A stretch of DNA of 64,000 nt, from assembly GCF_021497505.1 (NCBI RefSeq), contig NZ_CP069349.1:1703001-1767000 (forward strand). The letters are read 5' to 3'. The DNA is from Turicibacter sp. TJ11. GTDB lineage: Bacteria; Bacillota_I; Bacilli_A; MOL361; Turicibacteraceae. Shown here in pieces: positions 8,762 through 18,200 of the stretch (positions are counted from its first letter, which is position 1; the number at the start of each line of letters is the position of its first letter). The position numbers were made by a program, and so were the translations under genes. The notes under the pieces were generated by a model. It searched no databases. It was not told the origin of the DNA and worked only from the letters and a program-made list of their open reading frames with translations.

Positions 8762-11293
8762 CTAGCTTTCTTTTCCACAACATTGTTTATATTTTTTTCC
8801 ACTTCCACATGGACATTCCTCATTGCGACCCACTTTTTGTGCACTACGAGTGACTGGACGTTTTTTCTCTTCTTTTCCGCTATTTGTAGCTGTTGGTTTT
8901 GCGACTTCTTCACGTTGTAAGTTTTGACGAATTTCTGCACGTAAAATATAACGTGTTACATCATCTTCGATTCGTTCAATTAAGCGATTAAACATTTCAA
9001 ACCCTTCACTTTGATACTCATGTAATGGATTGATTTGTCCATAAGAACGTAAATGGATTCCTTGTCGTAAAGCATCCATTGCATCAATGTGATTCATCCA
9101 ATGTGTATCAACCACACGTAATACAATAACTTTTTGGAACTCATGGAAAATTGATGGATCAATTGATTGTTCTTTTTCACGATAATCGTCTTTAACAAGG
9201 TTCGCTACATAATCAATCATTTCTTCTTCTGTTTTTCCTTCTAAATCAGATAATTGAACTTTATTAATCGGGAATAGGTTCGTATTTAAGTAGTTTAATA
9301 GCCCTTCATAATTATACTGATTAGCTTCTTTATTTTTAGATTCAGAGCTATCTGCTGAAGAAAATGTTTGAACTAAACGTGTGACAGATGATTCCACCAT
9401 ACCAAAAATAATGTCTGTTAAATCTTCTGTTTCTAAAATATCTTGACGTTGTCCATAAATGACTTCACGTTGACGACGAATGACATCATCATATTCAAGT
9501 AAGTTTTTACGCATGTCGTAGTTATTACCTTCAACACGTTTTTGAGCCGATTCCACTGCTTTAGTTACCATTTTACTTTCAATCGGTTCATTTTCATCCA
9601 TCCCTAATTTATCAACCATCACGTGCATACGATCTGAACCGAAACGACGCATTAATTCATCTTGGAACGATAAATAAAAACGAGTATAACCTGGATCTCC
9701 TTGACGACCTGAACGTCCACGTAACTGATTATCGATACGGCGTGATTCATGGCGCTCTGTTCCGATAACAGCTAATCCACCTAACGCTTTTACTTCATCT
9801 GTTAACTTAATATCTGTTCCACGCCCTGCCATGTTCGTGGCGATTGTTACAGCCCCTTTATTTCCAGCATCCATAATAATTTCTGCTTCTCGTTCATGAT
9901 TTTTCGCATTTAATACGTTATGAGGAATGCCTTTACGTTTTAATAACTGTGAAATATACTCTGATGTTTCAACTGCTACTGTTCCAAGTAAGACTGGCTG
10001 TCCTTTTTTATGACACTCAATGACTTCATTAACAACCGCATTAAATTTTGCATTCATATCCTTATAGACTAAGTCTGGGGCATCAACACGCGCAATTGGA
10101 CGATTCGTTGGAATTTCAACAACCATCATATTATAAATATTACGGAACTCTTCTTCCTCTGTTTTTGCCGTTCCTGTCATTCCTGATAACTTATTATATA
10201 AGCGGAATAAGTTTTGGAACGTAATCGTCGCTAATGTTGACGTTTCTTGTTTAATTGAAACGCCTTCTTTCGCTTGAATCGCCTGATGAAGTCCTTCTGA
10301 ATAGGCACGACCTTTCATTAAACGTCCCGTAAATTGGTCAACAATCACGACTTCATCGTCTTGAATCACATAGTCTACGTCACGAGCCATAATATAATTT
10401 GCTTTTAAGGCATTATTAATGTGGTGTAATAAAACGGCATGCTTAATATCATATAAGTTATCAATGCGAAAGGCACGTTCAGCTTTTTCAATTCCACCTT
10501 CATTTAGCTGAATATTTTTTGTTTTAATATCAATATTATAATCTTCTTCATCTTTTAATGTTTTAACAAATCGATCCGCATGAGCATAAAGATTTGCCGT
10601 ACGCTTTTGTCCACCTGAGATAATTAACGGTGTACGTGCCTCATCAATTAAAATAGAATCAACTTCATCAACAATCGCATAGTTTAATTTACGTTGTACC
10701 ATTTGTTTTGCATATAAAACCATGTGATCTCTTAAATAATCAAACCCTAATTCATTATTTGTTGAGTACGTAATGTCGCAAGCATATTGTTTCTTTTTCT
10801 CTTCAGATGGCATTCCTGCTAAGTTTAATCCAACCGTTAACCCAAGCCAACGATATAGTTCTCCCATCTCACGCGCATCACGACTAGCTAAGTATTCATT
10901 GACGGTAATGATATGAACCCCTTTACCTTCTAACGCATTTAAGTAAGCAGGCATGGTAGAAGTTAATGTCTTACCTTCACCCGTTCTCATCTCAGCAATA
11001 TTCCCACCGTGTAAAGCAATTCCCCCAATAATCTGTACTTTATATGGTTTCATTCCTAGTACACGAGTTGATGCTTCGCGAACAACAGCAAATGCTTCAA
11101 CTAATAAGTCATCTAATGTTTCCCCTTTTTCAATTCTCTCTTTAAACTCTAATGTTTTATTTTGAAGTTGCTCATCTGTTAGTTGTTGCATATGTGGTTC
11201 TAAAGCAATTACTTCATCGGCTAATTTATCGGCGCGCTTTAGTACTTTCACACTTGGATCTAACATTTTCTTAATAGCTGCAATCATCATCAT
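8762..11293 (-). CDS. secA: Preprotein translocase ATPase SecA
   Basis: SecA is the motor that pushes unfolded preproteins through SecYEG. The 843-residue protein has the DEAD-type motor with Walker A MRTGEGKT (about 99-106), [13 protein letters not shown] (Walker B), the preprotein cross-linking domain, helicase motifs in [12 protein letters not shown] and [17 protein letters not shown], the helical scaffold and a C-terminal zinc-binding SEC-C tail [13 protein letters not shown] that binds SecB or lipids in relatives. Three ATG codons in a row (MMM) follow the AAGGAG site; the second or third has the best spacing. It is the single housekeeping secA type. secA and prfB are likely partly co-transcribed. 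Confidence 0.98.
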   Translation of the reverse strand: MMMIAAIKKMLDPSVKVLKRADKLADEVIALEPHMQQLTDEQLQNKTLEFKERIEKGETLDDLLVEAFAVVREASTRVLGMKPYKVQIIGGIALHGGNIAEMRTGEGKTLTSTMPAYLNALEGKGVHIITVNEYLASRDAREMGELYRWLGLTVGLNLAGMPSEEKKKQYACDITYSTNNELGFDYLRDHMVLYAKQMVQRKLNYAIVDEVDSILIDEARTPLIISGGQKRTANLYAHADRFVKTLKDEEDYNIDIKTKNIQLNEGGIEKAERAFRIDNLYDIKHAVLLHHINNALKANYIMARDVDYVIQDDEVVIVDQFTGRLMKGRAYSEGLHQAIQAKEGVSIKQETSTLATITFQNLFRLYNKLSGMTGTAKTEEEEFRNIYNMMVVEIPTNRPIARVDAPDLVYKDMNAKFNAVVNEVIECHKKGQPVLLGTVAVETSEYISQLLKRKGIPHNVLNAKNHEREAEIIMDAGNKGAVTIATNMAGRGTDIKLTDEVKALGGLAVIGTERHESRRIDNQLRGRSGRQGDPGYTRFYLSFQDELMRRFGSDRMHVMVDKLGMDENEPIESKMVTKAVESAQKRVEGNNYDMRKNLLEYDDVIRRQREVIYGQRQDILETEDLTDIIFGMVESSVTRLVQTFSSADSSESKNKEANQYNYEGLLNYLNTNLFPINKVQLSDLEGKTEEEMIDYVANLVKDDYREKEQSIDPSIFHEFQKVIVLRVVDTHWMNHIDAMDALRQGIHLRSYGQINPLHEYQSEGFEMFNRLIERIEDDVTRYILRAEIRQNLQREEVAKPTATNSGKEEKKRPVTRSAQKVGRNEECPCGSGKKYKQCCGKES

Positions 11294-11531
11294 CGCTCCT
11301 TGTCTATCTTTAACTAACCCTAGTTAGCTAATACTCTTTTTATTAACATAATGTTACCACTTTTAAGTAAACATGTACATAAAAAATCCCCACTTGGACA
11401 CAATGTGACCTAATTTTTACCTATATTCTTTTTCACTTTACTCCTACGGCATAAATTTGATCTCAAGACTTGATTAAATACTTAGTTTTTATAATAGAAT
11501 TTCGAATCTTAAATGGCGACTTTACTCATAT

Positions 11532-11563
11532 AAAAAGCTGTCTCTTAGTTAAGACAGCTTTTA
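11532..11563 (-). terminator. Second hpf terminator
   Basis: AAAAGCTGTCT/AGACAGCTTTT hairpin with T5 on the minus strand, downstream of a first terminator. Confidence 0.75.
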
Positions 11564-11578
11564 AAAAACTTCAGATGG

Positions 11579-11613
11579 AACAAAAAGACTATCTAAGATA
11601 GTCTTTTTGTTCT
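11579..11613 (-). terminator. First hpf terminator
   Basis: AACAAAAAGACTATCT/AGATAGTCTTTTTGTT hairpin immediately after the hpf stop codon. Confidence 0.8.
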
Positions 11614-11618
11614 CTTTA

Positions 11619-12167
11619 TTAGTGATTAGTTTCAATAACGGCATATTTTCCATCTTTACGACGATATACGACGCAAACAGTATCGACTTCCATATCTCGA
11701 TAAACGTAAAAATCATGACCTAATAACTCTAATTGCATAATCGCCTCTTCAACATCCATTGGTTTTAAATGAACATTTTTTATCTTATAAGGAATCTCAT
11801 CATGTTTATTATAAACTTCTGGTGTATCATCCATATTGATAAAATAATTACTAATTCCTTCGCGTTCACGGATCTTCTTATTTGCTTTTGTTTTATGACG
11901 ACGAATTTGACGTTCTAATTTATCTACCACTAAATCAATCGCTGCATATAAATTATCACTTTCTTCTTCAGCGCGAAGAATAAATTGATTTCCTGGAATC
12001 GTAACTTCCACTTTTTGAATGACATCATAAATCTTAATGTAGACGCGAGCCTCTAAATCTTGATTAGTCGGCAAGAATCGCTGCAGACTGCCTACCTTTT
12101 CTTCAATGTAATTTTTAATTGCATCTGTGACTACAAAACGATTAGCTCCCCTAATTTGAATTCTCAT
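11619..12167 (-). CDS. hpf: Long-form ribosome hibernation promoting factor
   Basis: Long HPF dimerises 70S ribosomes into inactive 100S particles in stationary phase. The 182 residues comprise the N-terminal S30AE/YfiA domain (about 1-105), a charged linker and the C-terminal dimerisation domain (about 125-180, with MDVEEAIMQLELLGHDFYVY). An in-frame GTG three codons upstream exists, but AGGAGTG sits at the proper distance from the ATG at 12167 and the product then begins MRIQIRGANRF, as in relatives. A TATAAT box (12200-12205) and a cre-like sequence overlapping the probable -35 box lie upstream, suggesting catabolite control. Confidence 0.96.
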   Translation of the reverse strand: MRIQIRGANRFVVTDAIKNYIEEKVGSLQRFLPTNQDLEARVYIKIYDVIQKVEVTIPGNQFILRAEEESDNLYAAIDLVVDKLERQIRRHKTKANKKIREREGISNYFINMDDTPEVYNKHDEIPYKIKNVHLKPMDVEEAIMQLELLGHDFYVYRDMEVDTVCVVYRRKDGKYAVIETNH

Positions 12168-12199
12168 TAGAATCACTCCTATCTATCTGATGTACTTTT

Positions 12200-12228
12200 A
12201 TTATAATACAAATCCGAAGTAATAGAAA
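12200..12228 (-). promoter_or_regulatory. Probable hpf promoter
   Basis: On the minus strand, TTTCTA (12228-12223) and TATAAT (12205-12200) are separated by 17 bases. The -10 is perfect and the -35 weak. Confidence 0.5.
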
Positions 12229-12237
12229 GCGTTTTCC
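12224..12237. promoter_or_regulatory. cre-like (CcpA) site upstream of hpf
   Basis: AGAAAGCGTTTTCC matches the palindromic catabolite-responsive element core (GAAAnCGnTTTC) except for its two outermost bases. It overlaps the likely -35 box of hpf, a position from which CcpA would repress. The match is by eye only. Confidence 0.35.
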
Positions 12238-12375
12238 GATTTTTGTCGAACGTAACTTTTTTCTTAAAAATCTAATTGAAAATTTCTTTATTGTATTAAT
12301 ATTTCTTATTTAAGTTTAGTCAGTCATCCACCTATTTATACCTAGAAAACGATTATAAAAATTTAATGGATACGC

Positions 12376-12774
12376 TTAGTATAATCTTATCGTTTGATCG
12401 TTAGATAATTCCTTTGAAACGATTAATATGTCTACTGGCAACGGAAGTCTTTGTTTCACTTGCTCGATTAAAATGAAAAACCAAGGATAAGGTGCCTGAC
12501 TATCAATCTCTAGAATGGTCACTTGGTTTCCTTTTTTCAGTTGCTTCTTAATCCTCCTTTCAAGAGCTGGAAAAAACAAATCAATTAAGATTACATCTCC
12601 TTTTCCTAAGCGAGTGATGACACCTTGAAGCCATTCGTTATTCTCAAATAAAACGGCGTCTTTTTTAAAAATAAAATTTGACTCACAGCGACAACAAAGT
12701 TTTAGAGGCCCAATAGATAAAAAATCATGAAATCTTTGGATAGTGATCTCTTGATGACAGACTAAACAGTTCAT
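12376..12774 (-). CDS. comFC: Shortened ComFC-like protein
   Basis: ComFC is a cytoplasmic protein needed for DNA uptake in competence, normally about 230 residues with an N-terminal zinc finger and a phosphoribosyltransferase-like domain. This product has only 132 residues. Two Cys pairs (CLVC and CCRC) form the expected zinc finger at about 3-30. The middle (ENNEWLQGVITRLGKGDVIL) resembles the start of the transferase-like fold, but the PRPP-binding loop (a DDxxTTGAT-type motif) is absent, and no frame downstream supplies it. The ATG follows the comFA stop after one base and its ribosome binding site lies within comFA, so translation is coupled. The name rests on weak similarity plus position after comFA; it may be a reduced or decayed version. 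Confidence 0.7.
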   Translation of the reverse strand: MNCLVCHQEITIQRFHDFLSIGPLKLCCRCESNFIFKKDAVLFENNEWLQGVITRLGKGDVILIDLFFPALERRIKKQLKKGNQVTILEIDSQAPYPWFFILIEQVKQRLPLPVDILIVSKELSNDQTIRLY

Positions 12775-12775
12775 C

Positions 12776-14116
12776 TCATCGCTCCTCCTTTAACAAACCC
12801 TGTTGTTGAGCCATTTGATTCATTCGCTTAATTTGTTCGCGTGCGCTATCCATCGCCTGAGTCACTCCATAATGAAACAACACAATCTCTCCATGGGGAT
12901 AGCTTGGGTTTCTCCCCACTCTTCCACTAATTTGTACAAGAGCACTTTCTTCATATACCTCATGTTCAGCACAAAAAATTGCTACATCAATATTAGCTAT
13001 GGTCACTCCACGCTCTAAAATCATTGTCGTAATAAGAAATTGCCCCATTCCTTCTTTAAATTTCTTCACCTTCTCGAGTCTGTCACTATCACTTGAATAG
13101 ACAAAATCAACTTCTAACCTCATCAATTTCTTCAATGCTTGTTGAAGAAGATGCCCCGCTTCAATCGTTGGAACAAATAAAAGGGCTCGTCGTTGCGTCA
13201 TAATCTTGTTCCTTATCCATTTTAAAACGACATGCGGAAGTAATCCTTTTTTCAAAGCTCGCTCAAGATTTCCAGCCCATTGAAACTTAGGAATATCGAG
13301 CGCATACAAATGATATCTAGCAGGAATCAAACAACATTTAAGCGCCCCCTTTTTAATCGCTACTTGATCAGCTTTTGAAGGGGTTGCAGATAAATAAATA
13401 GTCGCGCAGGTTGGCTTACAAGCTTTTTTCGCTAATCTTGGTAACATCTCATCAAACGTATAAGGAAAGGCATCCACTTCATCAATAATTAATAAATCAA
13501 AGGCTTGATAAAACCTAATCAATTGATGAGTGGTACTAATGACAATATCTCCATAATCATTTTTCTCATCGGAATGTCCATGAAGACCAATCACTTTAGC
13601 ATGTGGAAAAGCTTTTTTAAGACGGGGAACTAACTCAATCACAACATCCGTTCTTGGAATCGCCCAACACACTCGTTTTTGTTGCTTTAATGCAAGAGAT
13701 ATCGTTTCAAACATCATTTCCGTTTTCCCAGCTCCACATACAGCCCAGATCAAGCCAACTTCATTCTTATTTAAAATTGACTTTGAAAAATTAGAAGCTT
13801 TTTGCTGAAGTAAAGATAATTTAAAGTCAGCGTTTAATACATGTGCATTTTTAGAAATACTGGCCCTAATTAATGACCGATAGAGATAATGCTCACTGTC
13901 TACCATCTTAAAGTCTAAGCATTGGCGGCAGTAAGTAATGGTTTTCTCGTGATATAAAAAGGTTCCGAACCATTCATCTGATTCATTTAAACAACGCTCG
14001 CATCTTTTATTATTTACTCCTATAACTCTCACAACATTTTTTTCCTGAACAACGCCTTCTTTTATCCTTTTTAGGTACTCCTCCTCCGTCCATTCTCGTC
14101 CACTCACATCGACCAT
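12776..14116 (-). CDS. comFA: Competence DNA-uptake helicase ComFA
   Basis: ComFA is a membrane-associated DEAD-box ATPase that helps drive single-stranded DNA into the cytoplasm during transformation. The 446 residues carry an N-terminal four-Cys zinc finger (CERC...CRQC, about 38-70), Walker A GAGKTE (about 128), the DEVDAFPY DEAD-box equivalent, the SAT motif in YLSATPSK, and the C-terminal motif QISGRVGRNP. The ATG has a GAGGTGA site separated by exactly seven T. That site and the T run are part of an intrinsic terminator hairpin at 14117-14156, so expression probably depends on opening this structure or on read-through from the sugar kinase gene. comFC follows directly. Confidence 0.93.
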   Translation of the reverse strand: MVDVSGREWTEEEYLKRIKEGVVQEKNVVRVIGVNNKRCERCLNESDEWFGTFLYHEKTITYCRQCLDFKMVDSEHYLYRSLIRASISKNAHVLNADFKLSLLQQKASNFSKSILNKNEVGLIWAVCGAGKTEMMFETISLALKQQKRVCWAIPRTDVVIELVPRLKKAFPHAKVIGLHGHSDEKNDYGDIVISTTHQLIRFYQAFDLLIIDEVDAFPYTFDEMLPRLAKKACKPTCATIYLSATPSKADQVAIKKGALKCCLIPARYHLYALDIPKFQWAGNLERALKKGLLPHVVLKWIRNKIMTQRRALLFVPTIEAGHLLQQALKKLMRLEVDFVYSSDSDRLEKVKKFKEGMGQFLITTMILERGVTIANIDVAIFCAEHEVYEESALVQISGRVGRNPSYPHGEIVLFHYGVTQAMDSAREQIKRMNQMAQQQGLLKEER

Positions 14117-14156
14117 AAAAAAATCACCTCTAACATAACCTACGTTACAGGTGATT
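14117..14156 (-). terminator. Terminator that also sequesters the comFA ribosome binding site
   Basis: Read on the minus strand: AATCACCT, mismatch, GTAAC-type inner stem, loop, then AGGTGATT and TTTTTTT immediately before the comFA ATG. The 8-bp outer stem (14149-14156 with 14122-14129) contains the GAGGTGA ribosome binding site in its 3' arm, and the seven T that complete the terminator are the spacer between that site and the start codon. It can therefore act both as the 3' terminator of the kinase gene and as a lid on comFA translation. Confidence 0.7.
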
Positions 14157-14164
14157 CATTTCTT

Positions 14165-15094
14165 TTATTTAATTTTTTCCACCTGACAGCGAGGTAATAA
14201 CGACTGGTAATCTTGTTGGATCACATGGGCTGTCTCAAACGTCATTGCATTTGCACTTGATAAGGCAATTGCTTTTTGAAGCATTGTCGATGGATCGTCT
14301 CCTTCCGTCAATGAAAGACACATTGAGGCGACAACTGTATCTCCACAACCAAGTGTACTTTTCACTTCTACTTCTGGTGCTTTACCTTTCCAAACCCCAT
14401 GCTCAGAAACAAGCATCGCACCTTCTTTACCAAGTGAAACTAAAACATAAGTGATGCCTTTTTTACAAATATTTTGAGCATATTCAATCATTTGTTCATC
14501 TGTTGCAGTTTTTTGATTCATTAGCTCAAGCATTTCATCTTTATTTGGTTTAATTAATTTTGCTTTTTCTTGAATGGCTACTTTTAGTAAAGGGCCTGAT
14601 GTATCCACAATGACTTGATCACAATTTGCTTTCGCTACTTGAATAAGCTTTTTAAAATAAGATTCATCAATCCCTTGAGGAGCACTCCCACAAATCGCGA
14701 CAACCGTACTTTGCTTTGCTAGTTTTTCTACTTTTTGTAGTAATTGATTCAGTTCATGGGCATCAACTTTAGGACCTTTTTCAAGTAATTCAGTTCGCTT
14801 TCCTTTTGTATCGAATAGTTGAATATTTGTTCGAGTTGTTCCAGCAATTGAGACAAAATGATCATGAATCTTCTCTTCTTCAAAACATTGTCTAAAAATC
14901 GGAGCGACCATTCCTCCTAAAAAACCAGTTGCACTCACTTCATGATTAAAATCTCTTAAAACTTTAGCAACATCGATTCCTTTTCCGGCAGCAGATGCAC
15001 TTAAAAGTTCAGCACGATTGGTTTCACCAATCTCAATATGATCAATTTGCATTAATTTATCTAATGCAGGATTTAACGTTACAGTTGTAATCAC
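14165..15094 (-). CDS. PfkB-family sugar kinase, 1-phosphofructokinase/tagatose-6-phosphate kinase type
   Basis: This enzyme phosphorylates a sugar phosphate, in this subfamily fructose 1-phosphate or tagatose 6-phosphate, using ATP. The ribokinase fold is shown by the TVTLNPALDK start, the AAGKGIDVAKVL substrate-binding motif (about 36-47), LIKPNKDEM and the catalytic STLGCGDTVVASM motif, where Asp is the base. A GTG at codon 4 of the longest frame (15094) is preferred because AAAGGAG stands ten bases away and the product then starts MITTVTLNPALD as in FruK relatives. There is no PTS or regulator gene next to it, so the substrate is open. It is followed by the combined terminator/ribosome-site element before comFA. 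Confidence 0.85.
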   Translation of the reverse strand: MITTVTLNPALDKLMQIDHIEIGETNRAELLSASAAGKGIDVAKVLRDFNHEVSATGFLGGMVAPIFRQCFEEEKIHDHFVSIAGTTRTNIQLFDTKGKRTELLEKGPKVDAHELNQLLQKVEKLAKQSTVVAICGSAPQGIDESYFKKLIQVAKANCDQVIVDTSGPLLKVAIQEKAKLIKPNKDEMLELMNQKTATDEQMIEYAQNICKKGITYVLVSLGKEGAMLVSEHGVWKGKAPEVEVKSTLGCGDTVVASMCLSLTEGDDPSTMLQKAIALSSANAMTFETAHVIQQDYQSLLPRCQVEKIK

Positions 15095-15197
15095 TAACCT
15101 CACACTCCTTTGAGTTTAGTATGCTCATGTTTAATCTATTCATTTATCACAGATGAGACAAACCTAAAGTTAAACAGTCTGATAACCTAAGAAAATA

Positions 15198-15258
15198 AAA
15201 AAGAAGCTATCGAAGTTAGATAAACTTAATTACCCATTGTTCGATAGCTTCTTCAAAA
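15198..15258 (-). terminator. Terminator after the giant surface protein gene
   Basis: GAAGCTATCGAA/TTCGATAGCTTC stem of 12 bp around a loop of about 26 bases that itself holds a small hairpin, followed by T6 on the minus strand. Confidence 0.8.
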
Positions 15259-15264
15259 ATATGA

Positions 15265-18200
15265 TTACTCTGATTTAGAGTGACGTTTATTTGTTAATTG
15301 TATAGTATATCCAATCACTAAAAGAATCGTTCCTACTACTAACCAATTCATTAAATATCCATACCCTGTTTCTGGTGTTACTATAGAAGCGTTATTTCCG
15401 TTTCCATTGTTGTTTCCGTTTCCGTTGTTGTTTCCGTTTCCGTTGTTATTTCCGTTTCCGTTGTTATTTCCATTTCCGTTGTTGTTTCCGTTTCCATTGT
15501 TATTTCCGTTTCCGTTGTTATTTCCGTTTCCGTTGTTATTTCCGTTTCCGTTGTTATTTCCGTTTCCATTGTTATTTCCGTTTCCGTTGTTGTTTCCGTT
15601 TCCGTTGTTGTTTCCGTTTCCGTTGTTGTTTCCGTTTCCATTGTTATTTCCGTTTCCGTTGTTGTTTCCGTTTTCGCCATTATTTTCGTTTTCATTATTG
15701 TCTAATAACTGATTTAAATAATTAATGACTTCAGTATTACTTGGTGAAACCATTAACGATAAATAATGCGTGTCTTGTGAATTCTTTAATATTAAGTTAT
15801 AAGTGATCTCTTGACGTGCGTTAGCAATCTTTACGATGACTTCATATCCATCAATTAACTTCTTAATTGATTCTACTGTTGCATTATCAGCTACTTGCAA
15901 CACTAGTGGATTTTCCTTAGTTGCATCTCCTGAGACTGGCAATAACACACCTGTATCAATTTTATCTTTTAATGATTGTGGAACATTTACTTCCGCATCT
16001 TGTGACTCGTTAACTACAATAACTTCATCTGTATCGCGTACACGAATTCGTTTTCCAGCGGCATCTTCGGCTGCTAAACCAATAACTGATAATGTATCAC
16101 CTACTTGAATACGTGATGACCATGTTTCAGGTTGATCTCCTGATGTTCCACCACCAATATATCCGTTGATATGAACACGAGCATCTCCCGAACCATCGTT
16201 AATAATAATGTTTCCGGCTTTTACATCAATTGATTTAACAATTCCTTGAGCAGATACTAGTAATCCTTCATACTTTTCTAACATACTGTCTGCTGTTGAT
16301 AAAGCTGTTGCGTCAACTAAGTTAATCGATTCATTGATAATCTCTACGTCAGTTAATTCTTGAACTTCACCTAATTGCGTATCCCCTTCATATGATCCAA
16401 CGACTCCAGTAATACGTACCTTTTGCCCTAATTTTAACTTTGTATTAGCAATCGGATGAATTGTAATTCCACCTGTTTCATCTTGTACATAAACAACATC
16501 GAAGAATGATGTTAATGGATTTGAGTTTCCAGCTGTTACGATTCCTTCAATCGTACGAGTTTCACCTTTTAAATCCGGTTCATTATCTCCGTTTTCATCA
16601 ACATGTAACTCAGCAATCGGTGTAATTTGTGCTGCTTTTGCTGGAGCTAAATCATTAATAAGATTTTTGATGATCGTACGATTTGAATAATCACGGTTTG
16701 GATCAGCTTCAAAATCTGAGAAGAACGTCACACCTGAAGCCACAATTTTCGAACCGTTTGGCAACGTTTCAACCGCTAAAGCAATAATATCATTTCCAGA
16801 AACAGGTGTATTATCACCTTTTTTATCTGCATCATCACTTTGTGTTGTTTCGTGTCCACGCACAACAGCATCTATATTTTTTGCCCCTTGTGGAATTAAT
16901 ACTGAGTTTCCACTATAGAAACTAAATTTATAGTCCGTATTCTTAGCATTTCCTTGCTCGATTTTACCAAAGTCTATTCCTTTAGTATAAATACTTTCTT
17001 CATTATAATCATCAAAGTATAAACGATAAGTTTGTCCACCATTTTCTACTGGATCGATGACTTGATCGTCATTAAAACGAATAGTTGCTCCAATTGATTC
17101 TAAAATTTTATTTCCTTGAGTGGCGTTTTGATATTCTCCTTCTGCATCTTTATAATCTGCTTTAGACGTAATAATTAAATCTCCACCCGCTTCAACAAAA
17201 GCTTTAATTGCCAAAACTTCATCATCACTATAATAAAACTTATCACTTGGATCCGTAATGATTAATACATCAATTCCGTTTAATATTTCTGGGGTAATCG
17301 TCTCTTTATTGATTTTAACAATTCCACCTTCTTGACCAACTAGCTCCGTTACATATTTCATGTTATCTGGATAAGTTCCTGTCACATAGCCATTTTCCTT
17401 ACTTCCATCAATTAAAACATGACTAACTTCAGTTGTATCAAATGTTCTTACTTCAATACGCTCTGTATAAGTACGTTCTGCGCCATTAATGTTTAATGTA
17501 ATGACCGCTTCGATTACGTTTTTACCTTTTTTAGTTAGTGGAAATTTAGCACTTAACGTTGCTGTATCTGACGGAGCAATATTTGCTAAAACATCTTTAG
17601 CTACAGCTGTTGTTGAACCATTTAAGAAATATTCTACTTTTACATTTGTAATAGCAGTTGGTTCATTATTATAAACAACTGCATCAACTGTAACCTCATC
17701 TCCAACTAATAATTTTGAAGAACTTGCTGTTACACTTGAAATCCCAACATTTTCTTTTTCGCCAATCCACACTGGAGCCGTTACCGCGATATCTAAATCA
17801 TTTTGTGTTACTTTAACATAGTAGTATGTTGATGAAACTTCTGGTTCAAATGAGAATGCCCACTCTTTCTCTGTTGCATCAACATCCGTAATTTCATGAG
17901 CAACACGTCCACCATCTGTAATTAATTGAATTTTATCAATTGTATCTGAAGCATCTGGATCCATTACTTTGATGTAAACTTCAGCTGAATCTTGTTCAGA
18001 TAAAATTGATCCCATTGTTGCCCCATTTAACTCGTAGGAAATGTGTAAGTTTTCATCTTCCGTTGAATAAACGCGGCGTTCACGAATCGCTTCATATAAA
18101 CTATCGCGTGTTAACTCTTCAGCTTCAATAACTGTACGAGCTGTATTGGCATTTCCCCATAAACCTTTATGATTATCTTGATTGTTTGTAGGAGCAACAT

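Larger units (their letters stand above)
11294..11618. other. Intergenic region hpf-secA with two tandem terminators
   Basis: 325 bases. Two intrinsic terminators of hpf stand in tandem near one end. The rest is AT-rich and should contain the secA promoter, which I cannot place with confidence. Confidence 0.6.

Noticed and set aside
8728-8940. 70-codon minus-strand frame inside the 3' end of secA
   Set aside because: It is an alternate-frame shadow of the SecA zinc-binding tail, with no own ribosome site.
15381-15712. Long frames on both strands through the 18-bp repeat
   Set aside because: They are shadows of a stop-free repeat; only the Gly/Asn frame connects to a real protein.
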